DNA from: RUG14186 sp964644555
GTDB lineage: Bacteria; Bacillota; Clostridia; Eubacteriales; Anaerofustaceae
DNA length: 13,606 bases
Assembly: GCA_964644555.1 (NCBI GenBank)
Contig: CAZXWI010000040.1
Coordinates: forward strand, 1 to 13,606
Direction: 5' to 3'
The notes under the pieces were generated by a model, which was given only the letters and a program-made list of their open reading frames with translations, had not been told where the DNA came from and did no database searches. Below are positions 5,662 through 12,823 of this stretch, one piece after another (position 1 is the stretch's first letter; each line of letters opens with the position of its first letter). The translations under genes were made by a program, and so were the position numbers.

Positions 5662-6408
5662 ATGAAAAATCTATCCCAGCAACTTCGCCGGGGCCTTGGA
5701 CTTCGCTTCTGGCTGGTAGCATTGGCCTCTTTAGTATTTGTGATCTTTGATTACCTCCAGCCCCTGCTTCGGATTCGACAGCAGGGTGGCTATATCCCTC
5801 AGGGCTATCACGATACGCTCTTTTCCAATGCCCTATCCGCTGACTCTTTGATTGCTTTTCTTCCTGTTCTGGCAGCAGTTCCCTTGGCGGCAGGATACTT
5901 GGAGGATGTCAAGAGCAAATTCGCCCGCTTCCTCTTGGTTCGAGGGAGCTATGGCGAGTATTTGGCGGGACAGATGTTTGCTTGCTGGTTGTGCGGTGGG
6001 CTTGCGGTGGTGCTGGGTGTCGGTGCGGCCTATGGGCTAACAGTTCTGCTACTCACCCCCGTGGAACAAGTAGTGGCAAATTATACTCCAGCGAATGTAT
6101 ACATCGGTGAACGGATTGCACTTTTGTTCTTAAATGGCGGATTGTGGGCACTTTGGGGAATGACACTCAGCACCATTATGGAGAGCAAGTACATCGCCTA
6201 TGCTTCCCCCTTCATTGTGTACTATCTGCTGGTCATTCTCTATGAACGGTACTTCCCCGAAGTTTGGCTTCTCTACCCCAAGAACTGGCTGAACCCGGAG
6301 ATCTGGCCCTATGGGGTAGGAAGCGCGGCTCTGTTCCTGCTGGAATTGACGTTCCTGTGTGGACTGGTCTTCTACATCCGGGGAAAAAGGAGGCTGGAGC
6401 AGCTATGA
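5662..6408 (+). CDS. ABC-2-like transporter permease, first subunit
   Basis: A 248-residue membrane protein with about six segments (14-36, 62-80, 103-131, 150-172, 178-194, 219-239). It also has an extracytoplasmic loop between the first two and a basic C-terminus (RGKRRLEQL). The loop after helix 2, EDVKSKFARFLLVRGSYGEY, resembles the coupling region of ABC-2 permeases, where EE..SG....L..RG..R..Y is common. It should pair with the permease at 6405 and the ATPase at 7303 to form a heteromeric transporter, as in bacitracin- or lantibiotic-resistance systems. The substrate is unknown. ATG 5662 has a weak GGCGG about 9 bases upstream. The stop overlaps the next start (ATGA). Confidence 0.8.
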   Translation: MKNLSQQLRRGLGLRFWLVALASLVFVIFDYLQPLLRIRQQGGYIPQGYHDTLFSNALSADSLIAFLPVLAAVPLAAGYLEDVKSKFARFLLVRGSYGEYLAGQMFACWLCGGLAVVLGVGAAYGLTVLLLTPVEQVVANYTPANVYIGERIALLFLNGGLWALWGMTLSTIMESKYIAYASPFIVYYLLVILYERYFPEVWLLYPKNWLNPEIWPYGVGSAALFLLELTFLCGLVFYIRGKRRLEQL

Positions 6409-7301
6409 AAGAAATCCGTCAATCCTTTTCCATCGCCGGATATAACTTCCGCCTGTGGCGGGGAAATCCCCGGATTCTGGTGACCTTCCTGCTGGCCTTT
6501 ATTATGTGCTTTCTGCTTTCGGACAAGGCCGTGACCTTTGCCGTGGAGCACAACACCACCATGCAGCTTGTGGAGGTGTTCATCTGGAATTTCGGTGACA
6601 GCAATTCCATTCTCCTGTCCTCGGTGCTGCTGGTGCTGCTCTTTGCAGATATGCCCTTTCTGTCCTCCGGCACACCCCTGTATCTGGTGCGCACTAAACG
6701 GAGAACCTGGATCACCGGGCAGGTGATCTACATTCTGGCAACCACATTCGTGTACCTGCTGTTCGTGCTGACCTGCACCGTGTTCTTCTCCATGCGCCAG
6801 TCCTTCACCGCCAATATGTGGAGCCCCACGGCTGCGATTTTGGGTTACACCAATGCGGGAGAGCGGGTCGCTATCCCCGCATTGGTGAAAACCCTGGAAA
6901 TGAGCTGGCCCTATCAGAGTATGGTATCCATCTTCTTTCTCATGCTGGGCTATACCAGCGTTATGGTCATGCTTATGCTCCTGTGCAACCTCCGGTTTGG
7001 ACAGGCGGCGGGCGTGGTCAGCGTACTGGTGTACAGCGTGTATGGCATCCTTATGCAGCCGGACACGATTCAGCTTATTTTGAAGCTGCCGGATGAAGCC
7101 TACTACATTGCAAACGTCATCATCGGCTGGGTGTCGCCCCTGAACCAGGCCACCTATCATATGCACAACTTCGGATATGACAAGCTGCCTCGGCTCTGGC
7201 AATCCTACACCATTTTCTTCGCCCTGGTAGTCATTCTTTATTCCGCTTCCATTCGGGCGGCCAAACGCTACCAGTTCACCTTTACCGGAACGGAGGGATA
7301 A
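6405..7301 (+). CDS. ABC-2-like transporter permease, second subunit
   Basis: A 298-residue membrane protein starting MKEIRQSFSIAGYNFRLWRG, with about six segments (23-40, 68-86, 104-128, 172-194, 199-217, 268-285). The loop LVRTKRRTWITGQVIYI after helix 2 matches the basic stretch of the first permease (LLVRGSYGEYLAGQMF), so the two are divergent paralogues. The open frame extends back to 6264, but ATG 6405 is preferred: it overlaps the upstream stop (ATGA), follows AGGCTGGAG, and gives a normal N-terminus. It is one half of the predicted exporter, with ATP supplied by the product of 7303. The region is GC-rich, and long antisense frames here are only shadows. Confidence 0.8.
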   Translation: MKEIRQSFSIAGYNFRLWRGNPRILVTFLLAFIMCFLLSDKAVTFAVEHNTTMQLVEVFIWNFGDSNSILLSSVLLVLLFADMPFLSSGTPLYLVRTKRRTWITGQVIYILATTFVYLLFVLTCTVFFSMRQSFTANMWSPTAAILGYTNAGERVAIPALVKTLEMSWPYQSMVSIFFLMLGYTSVMVMLMLLCNLRFGQAAGVVSVLVYSVYGILMQPDTIQLILKLPDEAYYIANVIIGWVSPLNQATYHMHNFGYDKLPRLWQSYTIFFALVVILYSASIRAAKRYQFTFTGTEG

Positions 7302-7302
7302 C

Positions 7303-7944
7303 GTGGACAACTGCATAGAAGTTCTGAATGTCAGCAAGTCCTTCGGGGAAGAAAAAGTGTTGAAAAACGTCTCCCACGCCTTTGAAAAGGGCAGGATACA
7401 CGGCATCGTCGGCAACAACGGTTCCGGCAAGACCGTCCTTATGAAGTGTATCTGCGGCTTCCTCCGGCCGGATGAAGGAAAAATCTATGTTAACCATGTG
7501 GAAGTGGGAAAGGAAACGGACTTCCCGGAAGACATCGGCATCATTATTGAAACACCTGGTTTCCTGCCGCATCTTTCCGGCTTCCAAAACCTAAAGCTGC
7601 TGGCCTCTCTGCGGAAGATCGCCAACGACCACACCATCCGGGATACCATCCAGTTGGTGGGGCTCGATCCCAACTTGAAGAAGCCCGTTGGAAAATACTC
7701 CCTAGGTATGCGCCAGCGTTTGGGATTGGCCCAGGCCCTTATGGAAGATCCCAGCCTGCTCATTCTGGACGAGCCCCTCAATGGCCTGGACAAGAACGGC
7801 GTACTACACATCCGGGAGCTAATTAAAAGTCTCCGGTATCAAGGCAAGACGGTAATCCTCGCCAGCCATAACCAGATGGACATTGACGAACTGTGTGATA
7901 CAGTCTGCGAAATGGATGCGGGAATTATAACGGTGGTGCGGTAA
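7303..7944 (+). CDS. ABC transporter ATP-binding protein with E-loop
   Basis: A 213-residue stand-alone nucleotide-binding subunit with all catalytic motifs: Walker A GNNGSGKT (37-44), signature SLGMR (133-137), Walker B LLILDE (152-157), D-loop GLD and switch His 189 in ASHNQ. The Q-loop position carries Glu 83 (IIIETPGFLPHLSG) instead of Gln. This E-loop is known from LanF-type lantibiotic-immunity ATPases and relatives, and it supports a link to antimicrobial peptide export or self-protection. It starts at GTG 7303, one base after the upstream stop, with GGAGG about 7 bases before. Its stop directly abuts the next ATG. It should energise the two permeases at 5662 and 6405. Confidence 0.93.
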   Translation: MDNCIEVLNVSKSFGEEKVLKNVSHAFEKGRIHGIVGNNGSGKTVLMKCICGFLRPDEGKIYVNHVEVGKETDFPEDIGIIIETPGFLPHLSGFQNLKLLASLRKIANDHTIRDTIQLVGLDPNLKKPVGKYSLGMRQRLGLAQALMEDPSLLILDEPLNGLDKNGVLHIRELIKSLRYQGKTVILASHNQMDIDELCDTVCEMDAGIITVVR

Positions 7945-8583
7945 ATGGAAAATCTACTGATTGCGGAGAACATCCGCAGCTTTCACCCGGAGGCAGGTCC
8001 GGTTTCCCTGACCCTTGCCTCTGGGGATCGTTGCTATTTGCAGGGCAGCGAAGGCACCTGCAATACCCTGTTTGAAATGCTCACCGGGCTGAAAAAGCCG
8101 GACGAGGGTACTGTTACCGTCCTGGGGCAGAATCCCTATACCATGCCAGAAACGGAACGGGCAGCATTTCGCCGGGATCACATTGGGGCGATTCCCAGGG
8201 AAAGCGGCTTTCTGCCGGAGCTGGCAGTGTTGGAGCAAATCAAGCTCCCCATGGTACTGGCGGGGCTTTCCCGGGAAGAAATGACCTTGCGCATCCGAAA
8301 GAACAGCTTCCGTTTCCTTCCCATTCACGACCTGTACAATCCTGCCAAGCGGTGCAGTCAGCGCACCCTTACCCTTGCCGGGGTGCTTCGGGCAAGGGTA
8401 ATGGCTCCACCGCTACTGATCCTCAACGCTGCCTTTGACCATTTGAATCAAAAGGATGCAGAACTTGTGAGGCAGGAGATGCAGACGGTACTGCGGGAGA
8501 ATATTGCGTTTCTCTATCTGAGCAGCACTCCAGCTCCCAGAGATATTATCTGGAACCAAACAATGCAAATTCCCGGGAGGTAA
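7945..8583 (+). CDS. Degenerate (non-catalytic) ABC ATPase-like protein, MacB/LolD type
   Basis: A 212-residue protein with the length and fold pattern of LolD/MacB-type ATPases: KKPDEGTVTVLGQNPYTM and FLPELAVLEQIKLPMVLAGL align with the family. Every active-site motif is altered. The Walker A is GSEGTCNT (34-41), with Lys replaced by Asn 40. The Q-loop Gln is Arg 85. The LSGGQ signature has become about RCSQR (136-140). The Walker B DE is N161/A162 within LLILNAAF. The switch His is missing in LSSTPAP. It therefore should not bind or hydrolyse ATP normally. The reading frame is intact, with start and stop tightly coupled to its neighbours, so it appears maintained. It may be a structural partner of the FtsX-like permease at 10501 or form a mixed dimer with the active ATPase. 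Confidence 0.85.
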   Translation: MENLLIAENIRSFHPEAGPVSLTLASGDRCYLQGSEGTCNTLFEMLTGLKKPDEGTVTVLGQNPYTMPETERAAFRRDHIGAIPRESGFLPELAVLEQIKLPMVLAGLSREEMTLRIRKNSFRFLPIHDLYNPAKRCSQRTLTLAGVLRARVMAPPLLILNAAFDHLNQKDAELVRQEMQTVLRENIAFLYLSSTPAPRDIIWNQTMQIPGR

Positions 8584-10565
8584 TGAATGTGAAAAAAAGA
8601 ATCTTATCCCTATTTATGGCCCTGTGCCTTTTCAGTGGAAACTGTCTAACTGTTTTCGCTGACGAGACAGAACCTGCCTCTCAGGAAAACACCGTTGAAA
8701 CCGTGGCTATCGAAACACAAGCGCAGCCTTTGGAACCTCAGAATGATTTCGAAACACCTGCACTTACGCAGGATTCTCTCGCCGTTGACATGGATCGACA
8801 ATATCCAGGAATGGACAAGACTTACCGAACTGGATATTCCGGCACCGTTGCGGAAGGAAAGCTGCGGTTGGTTCTCCCTCTGCTGAATCAGGGTGGACTG
8901 TCCACGCCTATCAACGTAACGTTAAGTGTTGCTTTCCTGGCAGCAGAGGAAAAGAAGGAATCCATTATCTCTCAGAACATGGATCTTGGAAATGGACAAA
9001 CGGTAGAGAATGTGTACTTGGCTGACTTTGAAATTCTGCTGCCGGATTCCGTAACACCCGGCTCCTACCCGGTAGCAATCACAGTAGAAGCCGGTAATCC
9101 GGCGCAGACGCTGGAGCTGCAGCTCCCTCAGCGCGTGGTGATCCCGGAGTCAGCAACCCCGATCGACCCAAGCACACCCACTGAGCCTAGCACTCCCACT
9201 GATCCCAGCACCCCCAGCGAGCCAACTGAACCGAGCGTTTCCCAGATCCCCACAGTGTTGGAAATCGACAGCAGCCATATCTACAGCGGCATGGACATGG
9301 CCTATGAGGATGGCTACCTGCCCCGGATCAGCGGCGGGGTTATGAAAATCGTTCTTCCCCTAAAGTGCAGCGGTGCCCTTTGGGACGATAAGCTGGATAC
9401 TTCCATTTCCCTGGACACAAGCACCAGTTCTCCTTTCGTGGTAGAGAACTTCCGAAAGACATTTTACTTAGAATCAGTGACGCCAAAGAACAACAGCGAA
9501 TCCCAGGAAATTTATCTTGTAACTTATGACATTCAACTTTCTGATGAACGCCGGAACGGCACATATCCCGTTGCAATCAGTACCGCTGGCTTTGATGCCT
9601 CTGGCAATGCTGTGAACACGACCTTTACCCTGTACATTACCATCACCGATGGAAAGATTGAAAAGATCGCCCAGCCGGTAGTGGACACACCCACCGCTGA
9701 GCCGGTGGTGTATATCAGCAAAACTGTACTGGAACCGGAAACAGCTCAGGCGGGAGATAGCTTTACCATGACGGTGACGCTGAAAAACTCCATCACCACC
9801 AAAAGCATTCGGAATATGCTGGTGACGGTGGACACAGGAAATGTCCTGATCGATCTGGAGGAGGACAGCAATATTTTCCCCATTGAGAAAATCGACAGGG
9901 GTGGGGAAGTGGAGCTGACTCTGCATTTCTCCACGGAGCCTGCCATTCCCTCCGGGAAATATCCTATCAGCTTCTCCTTCAAGTATGACAGCAGCAAGAC
10001 CCTGAACCTCAGTTCCAACGGTTCTACAGTAGTGGAAATCCAGCAGCCTGCCAATATGGAGCTGGTAATGCCAAGGTTTTCTGATTCTGTCAGTGTGGGC
10101 GAGACGGTACCAGTCTCCTTCCAGGTGATGAATATGGGCAGATCCTCCATGTACAATGTCCGCTGCACCGTATCCGGCTATGGCCTGGTGCCCTCTAATA
10201 CCGGCTATATCGGCACCATGGAGGCGGGAACCTCCAAAACCACGAAAGTGGAGCTGTACATCATCGCATTGAACGCCAGTGCCGGAAACGAAAACGGGCC
10301 TCAGTACGGTAACACCACCGGCACTGTTACCCTGATCTATGAAGATGAAACCGGGCAGGAATACAGCCAGGAGGCCACCTTTGACACCACGGTGAACCGC
10401 CCGGTGGTGCAGCTTCCTCAAAATAATACGGAAGAAGAAAAAGCGGAACAGCGGGTAAGCTCCTGGTGGGTATCTGTTTCTATTTTGGGAGGTGTGATCC
10501 TTGCGGCAGTTGGAACGATCCTGTTCATCCGGGAAAAAAAACGACGGGGCGGGAATTATCTGTAA
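8583..10565 (+). CDS. Secreted, membrane-anchored multi-domain beta-sandwich protein (CARDB/NEW3-like)
   Basis: A 660-residue surface protein. A signal peptide (about 1-26, cleaved after VFA) is followed by an acidic linker. Two related domains follow (about 65-185 and 225-358), both opening with Y.GMD..Y..GY and then VLPL...G, an internal duplication. A Pro/Ser/Thr linker (about 190-222, repeats of DPSTPTEPSTPT type) separates them. Two further immunoglobulin-like units (about 372-488 and 490-605) resemble CARDB or NEW3 adhesion-type domains. A membrane helix at 626-649 and a basic end (REKKRRGGNYL) anchor it with the body outside. ATG 8583 overlaps the upstream stop but lies only 2 bases after GGGAGG; GTG 8589 (MKKRIL...) has better spacing (8 bases) and may be the true start. 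It may act as the external adaptor of the transporter. Confidence 0.82.
   Translation: MNVKKRILSLFMALCLFSGNCLTVFADETEPASQENTVETVAIETQAQPLEPQNDFETPALTQDSLAVDMDRQYPGMDKTYRTGYSGTVAEGKLRLVLPLLNQGGLSTPINVTLSVAFLAAEEKKESIISQNMDLGNGQTVENVYLADFEILLPDSVTPGSYPVAITVEAGNPAQTLELQLPQRVVIPESATPIDPSTPTEPSTPTDPSTPSEPTEPSVSQIPTVLEIDSSHIYSGMDMAYEDGYLPRISGGVMKIVLPLKCSGALWDDKLDTSISLDTSTSSPFVVENFRKTFYLESVTPKNNSESQEIYLVTYDIQLSDERRNGTYPVAISTAGFDASGNAVNTTFTLYITITDGKIEKIAQPVVDTPTAEPVVYISKTVLEPETAQAGDSFTMTVTLKNSITTKSIRNMLVTVDTGNVLIDLEEDSNIFPIEKIDRGGEVELTLHFSTEPAIPSGKYPISFSFKYDSSKTLNLSSNGSTVVEIQQPANMELVMPRFSDSVSVGETVPVSFQVMNMGRSSMYNVRCTVSGYGLVPSNTGYIGTMEAGTSKTTKVELYIIALNASAGNENGPQYGNTTGTVTLIYEDETGQEYSQEATFDTTVNRPVVQLPQNNTEEEKAEQRVSSWWVSVSILGGVILAAVGTILFIREKKRRGGNYL
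9166..9234 (+). repeat. Pro/Ser/Thr-rich coding repeat
   Basis: Imperfect 12- to 24-base repeats encode alternating DPSTPT, EPSTPT and DPSTPS units between two related domains of the surface protein. Such linkers usually span the cell wall or separate domains. Copy number could vary by slippage. Confidence 0.7.
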
Positions 10566-11562
10566 AATCGCTTTTCACACCGTCGGACGCTATGGAAAAG
10601 CTACCTTACTGATGCTGTGCGTGGGGTTCCTGTTTCTGATCACCACGGCAAATTCCTATGGTGTGCTGCAGCAGGAGTTGGATACACCCTATGTTCTTCC
10701 CGGAACGGTTACCGGACAGGCGGATTTAGAGAAGTACCTGGAAGTGCCCTCTGTAGAAGCGGTCACCCCGGTACTCTCCTTTGAATCCAAGCTGACCTCC
10801 AAAGACGCCGCCCTGTCCGGGACGGTAACGGCGGTGCTGGCGGACTATCTGGAGCTGTCCTTTGCTCAGGGCGGTGCATTCCCCAATGACAGCAATATGT
10901 CTTTCGTGGTGTTAAACGAGTATGCCTCAAAGAATTTCCTTACGGAGAGTAAGAGTAAGGTCACCCTGACCGTCAATGATACCTTGACCATGACCATTGG
11001 GGGAGAAGAACAGTCCGCTATTCTCTGCGGAATCTTTGAAGATGGGCTGGAGCGGCCGGTGATCTATATGAGCTATCCCTTAGCCGCACGGATAATCCCC
11101 AAAGGAGACAGTATTGACCTTTTGTTCCGGCTGGGAAAAACAGAGGACTTGGAAAGCGGAGCCAAGGCGCTGAGAAAGCTGGGAGTATCCGTTTCCTATG
11201 AGGAATCTCTCCCTGGACGATGGCGACTGACAAAACAGCAGATCTACCAAACCTTTCTCTCTGCGCTGGTTCTCCTGATTTGTGCTGCTGTCCAGATGAC
11301 GGGGCAGCACAAGCGAGAGGAAACGGAAGCACGGCCAGAATGTCAATCCCTGGCACTCAGCGGGTTAGAAAAACGGCAACTGCGGTGGATATTTCCCTTA
11401 CGTACCTTCTTTGCAAATCTATATAGTCTTTTGGTTGCCATTGCCGTAGCCGGGATCATGGGTAGTGTTTCCCCGATTGGGCTTCTGATGGGGAGTATTG
11501 GAGGGATACTGCATCTTGGGATTGTTATGTCAGGCTGTTCCCCACATGGGAGTGACGTATAG
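10501..11562 (+). CDS. FtsX/MacB-like ABC permease
   Basis: A protein of up to 353 residues with MacB/FtsX topology: a short basic N-terminus, helix 1 (about 34-52), an extracytoplasmic domain of about 190 residues, then three helices at about 249-267, 301-320 and 325-345. The cytoplasmic loop after helix 2 (GQHKREETEARPECQSLALS) and GLEKRQLRWIFPLRTFFANL correspond to the FtsX coupling region. The start is uncertain because no ATG precedes helix 1. TTG 10501 lies 6 bases after GGGAGGTG, but inside the end of the previous gene (65-base overlap). ATG 10612 would cut helix 1. It needs an ATPase partner, and the nearest MacB-like one (7945) is degenerate. The short C-terminus (GCSPHGSDV) could be a truncation. 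Confidence 0.75.
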   Translation: MRQLERSCSSGKKNDGAGIICKIAFHTVGRYGKATLLMLCVGFLFLITTANSYGVLQQELDTPYVLPGTVTGQADLEKYLEVPSVEAVTPVLSFESKLTSKDAALSGTVTAVLADYLELSFAQGGAFPNDSNMSFVVLNEYASKNFLTESKSKVTLTVNDTLTMTIGGEEQSAILCGIFEDGLERPVIYMSYPLAARIIPKGDSIDLLFRLGKTEDLESGAKALRKLGVSVSYEESLPGRWRLTKQQIYQTFLSALVLLICAAVQMTGQHKREETEARPECQSLALSGLEKRQLRWIFPLRTFFANLYSLLVAIAVAGIMGSVSPIGLLMGSIGGILHLGIVMSGCSPHGSDV

Positions 11563-11619
11563 TATTAAAAAACGGGTTGAACCCATACAATATTTTGGAA
11601 AGAGAAAGGAAAATACGTT

Positions 11620-12108
11620 ATGCGAACCAACAAAACCAACCGTTTCAGCCTTGGAGAAAAAGTAATCGAAACACCCTCTCTTCGCATCCGGAAGAATATC
11701 ATGATGTGGGAAGACACCATGATTCAGCTATCCAATGTCTCATATGTATCTGCCAGCAATATTGTCGCCACAGTATTTCCTGTTTGGGCTGCGGTTATGA
11801 TCCTTGCAGGGCTGCTGCTCATTTCACAATCCGCACTGGTAGCACTGGTACTCATTGGACTTGGCGGACTGTGGATCTACTTATGGTATCAGGAAAATGA
11901 AAAGAGAAAACAAGGAGCGATTCTCACCATCCGCATGAATTCCGGGCATACCTTCCAGTTTACCTTCCAAAACAAAGTATTCCTTTTGGAAGTGCTGAAA
12001 GTCCTGGAAAATATCATTGTTGACGGAACGGACAGCCAGGTCTCTATCAATATCAGTAACTCTACCATTTCCGGGAACGCAAGAGTTCTGGAAAATGCGA
12101 ACCTGTAA
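11620..12108 (+). CDS. DUF6232-like membrane protein
   Basis: A 162-residue protein with two adjacent membrane segments (about 51-88, VWAAVMILAGLLLISQSALV and the following VLIGLGGLWIYLWY), flanked by small beta-rich cytoplasmic parts. The N-terminal pattern, a strand with IMMWEDTMIQLSNVSYVSAS leading into the membrane hairpin, resembles DUF6232 proteins, whose function is unknown. The last 20 residues (INISNSTISGNARVLENANL) are strikingly similar to the start of the next protein. ATG 11620 has AAGGA about 10 bases upstream. The gene lies 57 bases after the FtsX-like permease, with a TACAAT box between them, so it may have its own weak promoter. The next gene follows after 22 bases and is probably co-transcribed. 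Confidence 0.65.
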   Translation: MRTNKTNRFSLGEKVIETPSLRIRKNIMMWEDTMIQLSNVSYVSASNIVATVFPVWAAVMILAGLLLISQSALVALVLIGLGGLWIYLWYQENEKRKQGAILTIRMNSGHTFQFTFQNKVFLLEVLKVLENIIVDGTDSQVSINISNSTISGNARVLENANL

Positions 12109-12130
12109 GGCCATCGTGCAGGAGGCAAAT

Positions 12131-12469
12131 ATGAGTACAATCACGATAAGAAATGTAACAGTCAAAGACAATGGCCGCCTTTTGAATAACGCAACGTTAA
12201 GCGGCTCCAGGGACGTTCTTGTAGATCGTGCTTCTATTGAAGGAAACGCTGTTGCCCTGGAAAACTTAATCGTAGGTGACTTCCTTCAAGAAGTTGAAGA
12301 TCACGTATTTGAAATGTCTCCGGATGAATATGCCAGCTTTCAAGAGCTTCTACAAAAAGGAAAAGGCAGCAAGGCTTCTTTTCTGACCTCGTTGCGGCAG
12401 CACTTGTCAAACTTTGCCGTGGGTGTGGCGGCGAACGTATTGTCAGCCTACATTTCAAAAGGGTTATAA
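12131..12469 (+). CDS. Hypothetical protein with repeat-motif N-terminus
   Basis: A 112-residue protein of unknown family. Residues 4-23 (ITIRNVTVKDNGRLLNNATL) repeat the tail motif of the upstream protein and look like a short beta-helix rung. A second partial rung follows (LVDRASIEGNAVALENLIVG). The middle (EMSPDEYASFQELLQ) is helical and charged. The C-terminus (SLRQHLSNFAVGVAANVLSA and YISKGL) is an amphipathic to hydrophobic helix that could insert in a membrane or mediate assembly. ATG 12131 has GCAGGAGG 5-6 bases upstream and is preferred over the longer open frame from 12017. Coupling with 11620 suggests joint function. A terminator-like hairpin follows at 12609. Confidence 0.75.
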   Translation: MSTITIRNVTVKDNGRLLNNATLSGSRDVLVDRASIEGNAVALENLIVGDFLQEVEDHVFEMSPDEYASFQELLQKGKGSKASFLTSLRQHLSNFAVGVAANVLSAYISKGL

Positions 12470-12608
12470 ACTTCTAAGCACTCTAGGGAAATCAATTCCT
12501 TTTTTGGTTAGATTCCCTCCATACTGCATGAAGTGCAAAAAAGAGATTCCTGTTAATGTTGTAAACTTAATAATGGTCGTAAGCAATTGCGCCAGTCACA
12601 AAGCGTAG

Positions 12609-12647
12609 AGCCTGCTTTCCTTTGAACAAAAAGGAAGCAGGCTTTTT
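12609..12647 (+). terminator. Rho-independent terminator
   Basis: AGCCTGCTTTCCTTT (12609-12623) pairs with AAAGGAAGCAGGCT (12630-12643) with one bulged T, a short loop, and a following TTTTTCTTT tail. It should end transcripts of the upstream transporter and DUF6232 cluster. Confidence 0.85.
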
Positions 12648-12793
12648 CTTTCATTCTATCCCTATTTTGTTCCAGATAACTTCCTCGCTTCATTTACACT
12701 TGCAGAAAAAATTTTTTGAAGAATTTTCTCGATTCTGGTTGCTGATTTCAGGTTTCCTGGATTACTAAGACAAAGGGAGAAATCATCCACCCG

Positions 12794-12815
12794 CCTTCGC
12801 GGCTGCGAAGGGAGG
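12794..12815 (+). promoter_or_regulatory. Hairpin abutting the sigma gene ribosome binding site
   Basis: CCTTCGC (12794-12800) and GCGAAGG (12805-12811) form a 7-bp stem with a GGCT loop. The last stem base is the first base of the GGAGG binding site (12811-12815) of the gene starting at 12824. The stem could reduce ribosome access and so set translation of the sigma-like protein. Confidence 0.5.
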
Positions 12816-12823
12816 TGAGAAAA

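Larger units (their letters stand above)
12470..12823 (+). other. Intergenic stretch between cargo and sigma-like gene
   Basis: No convincing gene lies in these 354 bases. It contains the terminator at 12609-12647, a palindromic A6T6 tract (12706-12717), which may bend DNA or act as an UP element, and a hairpin just before the sigma gene binding site. An open frame ending at 12608 is a continuation through the stop region of the upstream gene and has no start signal of its own. Confidence 0.5.

Noticed and set aside
6372..7430. Minus-strand open frame of 352 codons
   Set aside because: Composition is His/Gln/Gly-rich, as expected of the complement of a GC-rich membrane protein gene; the plus strand encodes a clear permease.
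9474..10421. Minus-strand open frame of 315 codons
   Set aside because: It is a shadow of the surface protein gene with no start signal or domain.
12414..12608. 64-codon plus-strand frame containing CMKCKKEIP
   Set aside because: It overlaps the end of the 112-residue gene, has no binding site and only one CxxC pair; most likely chance.
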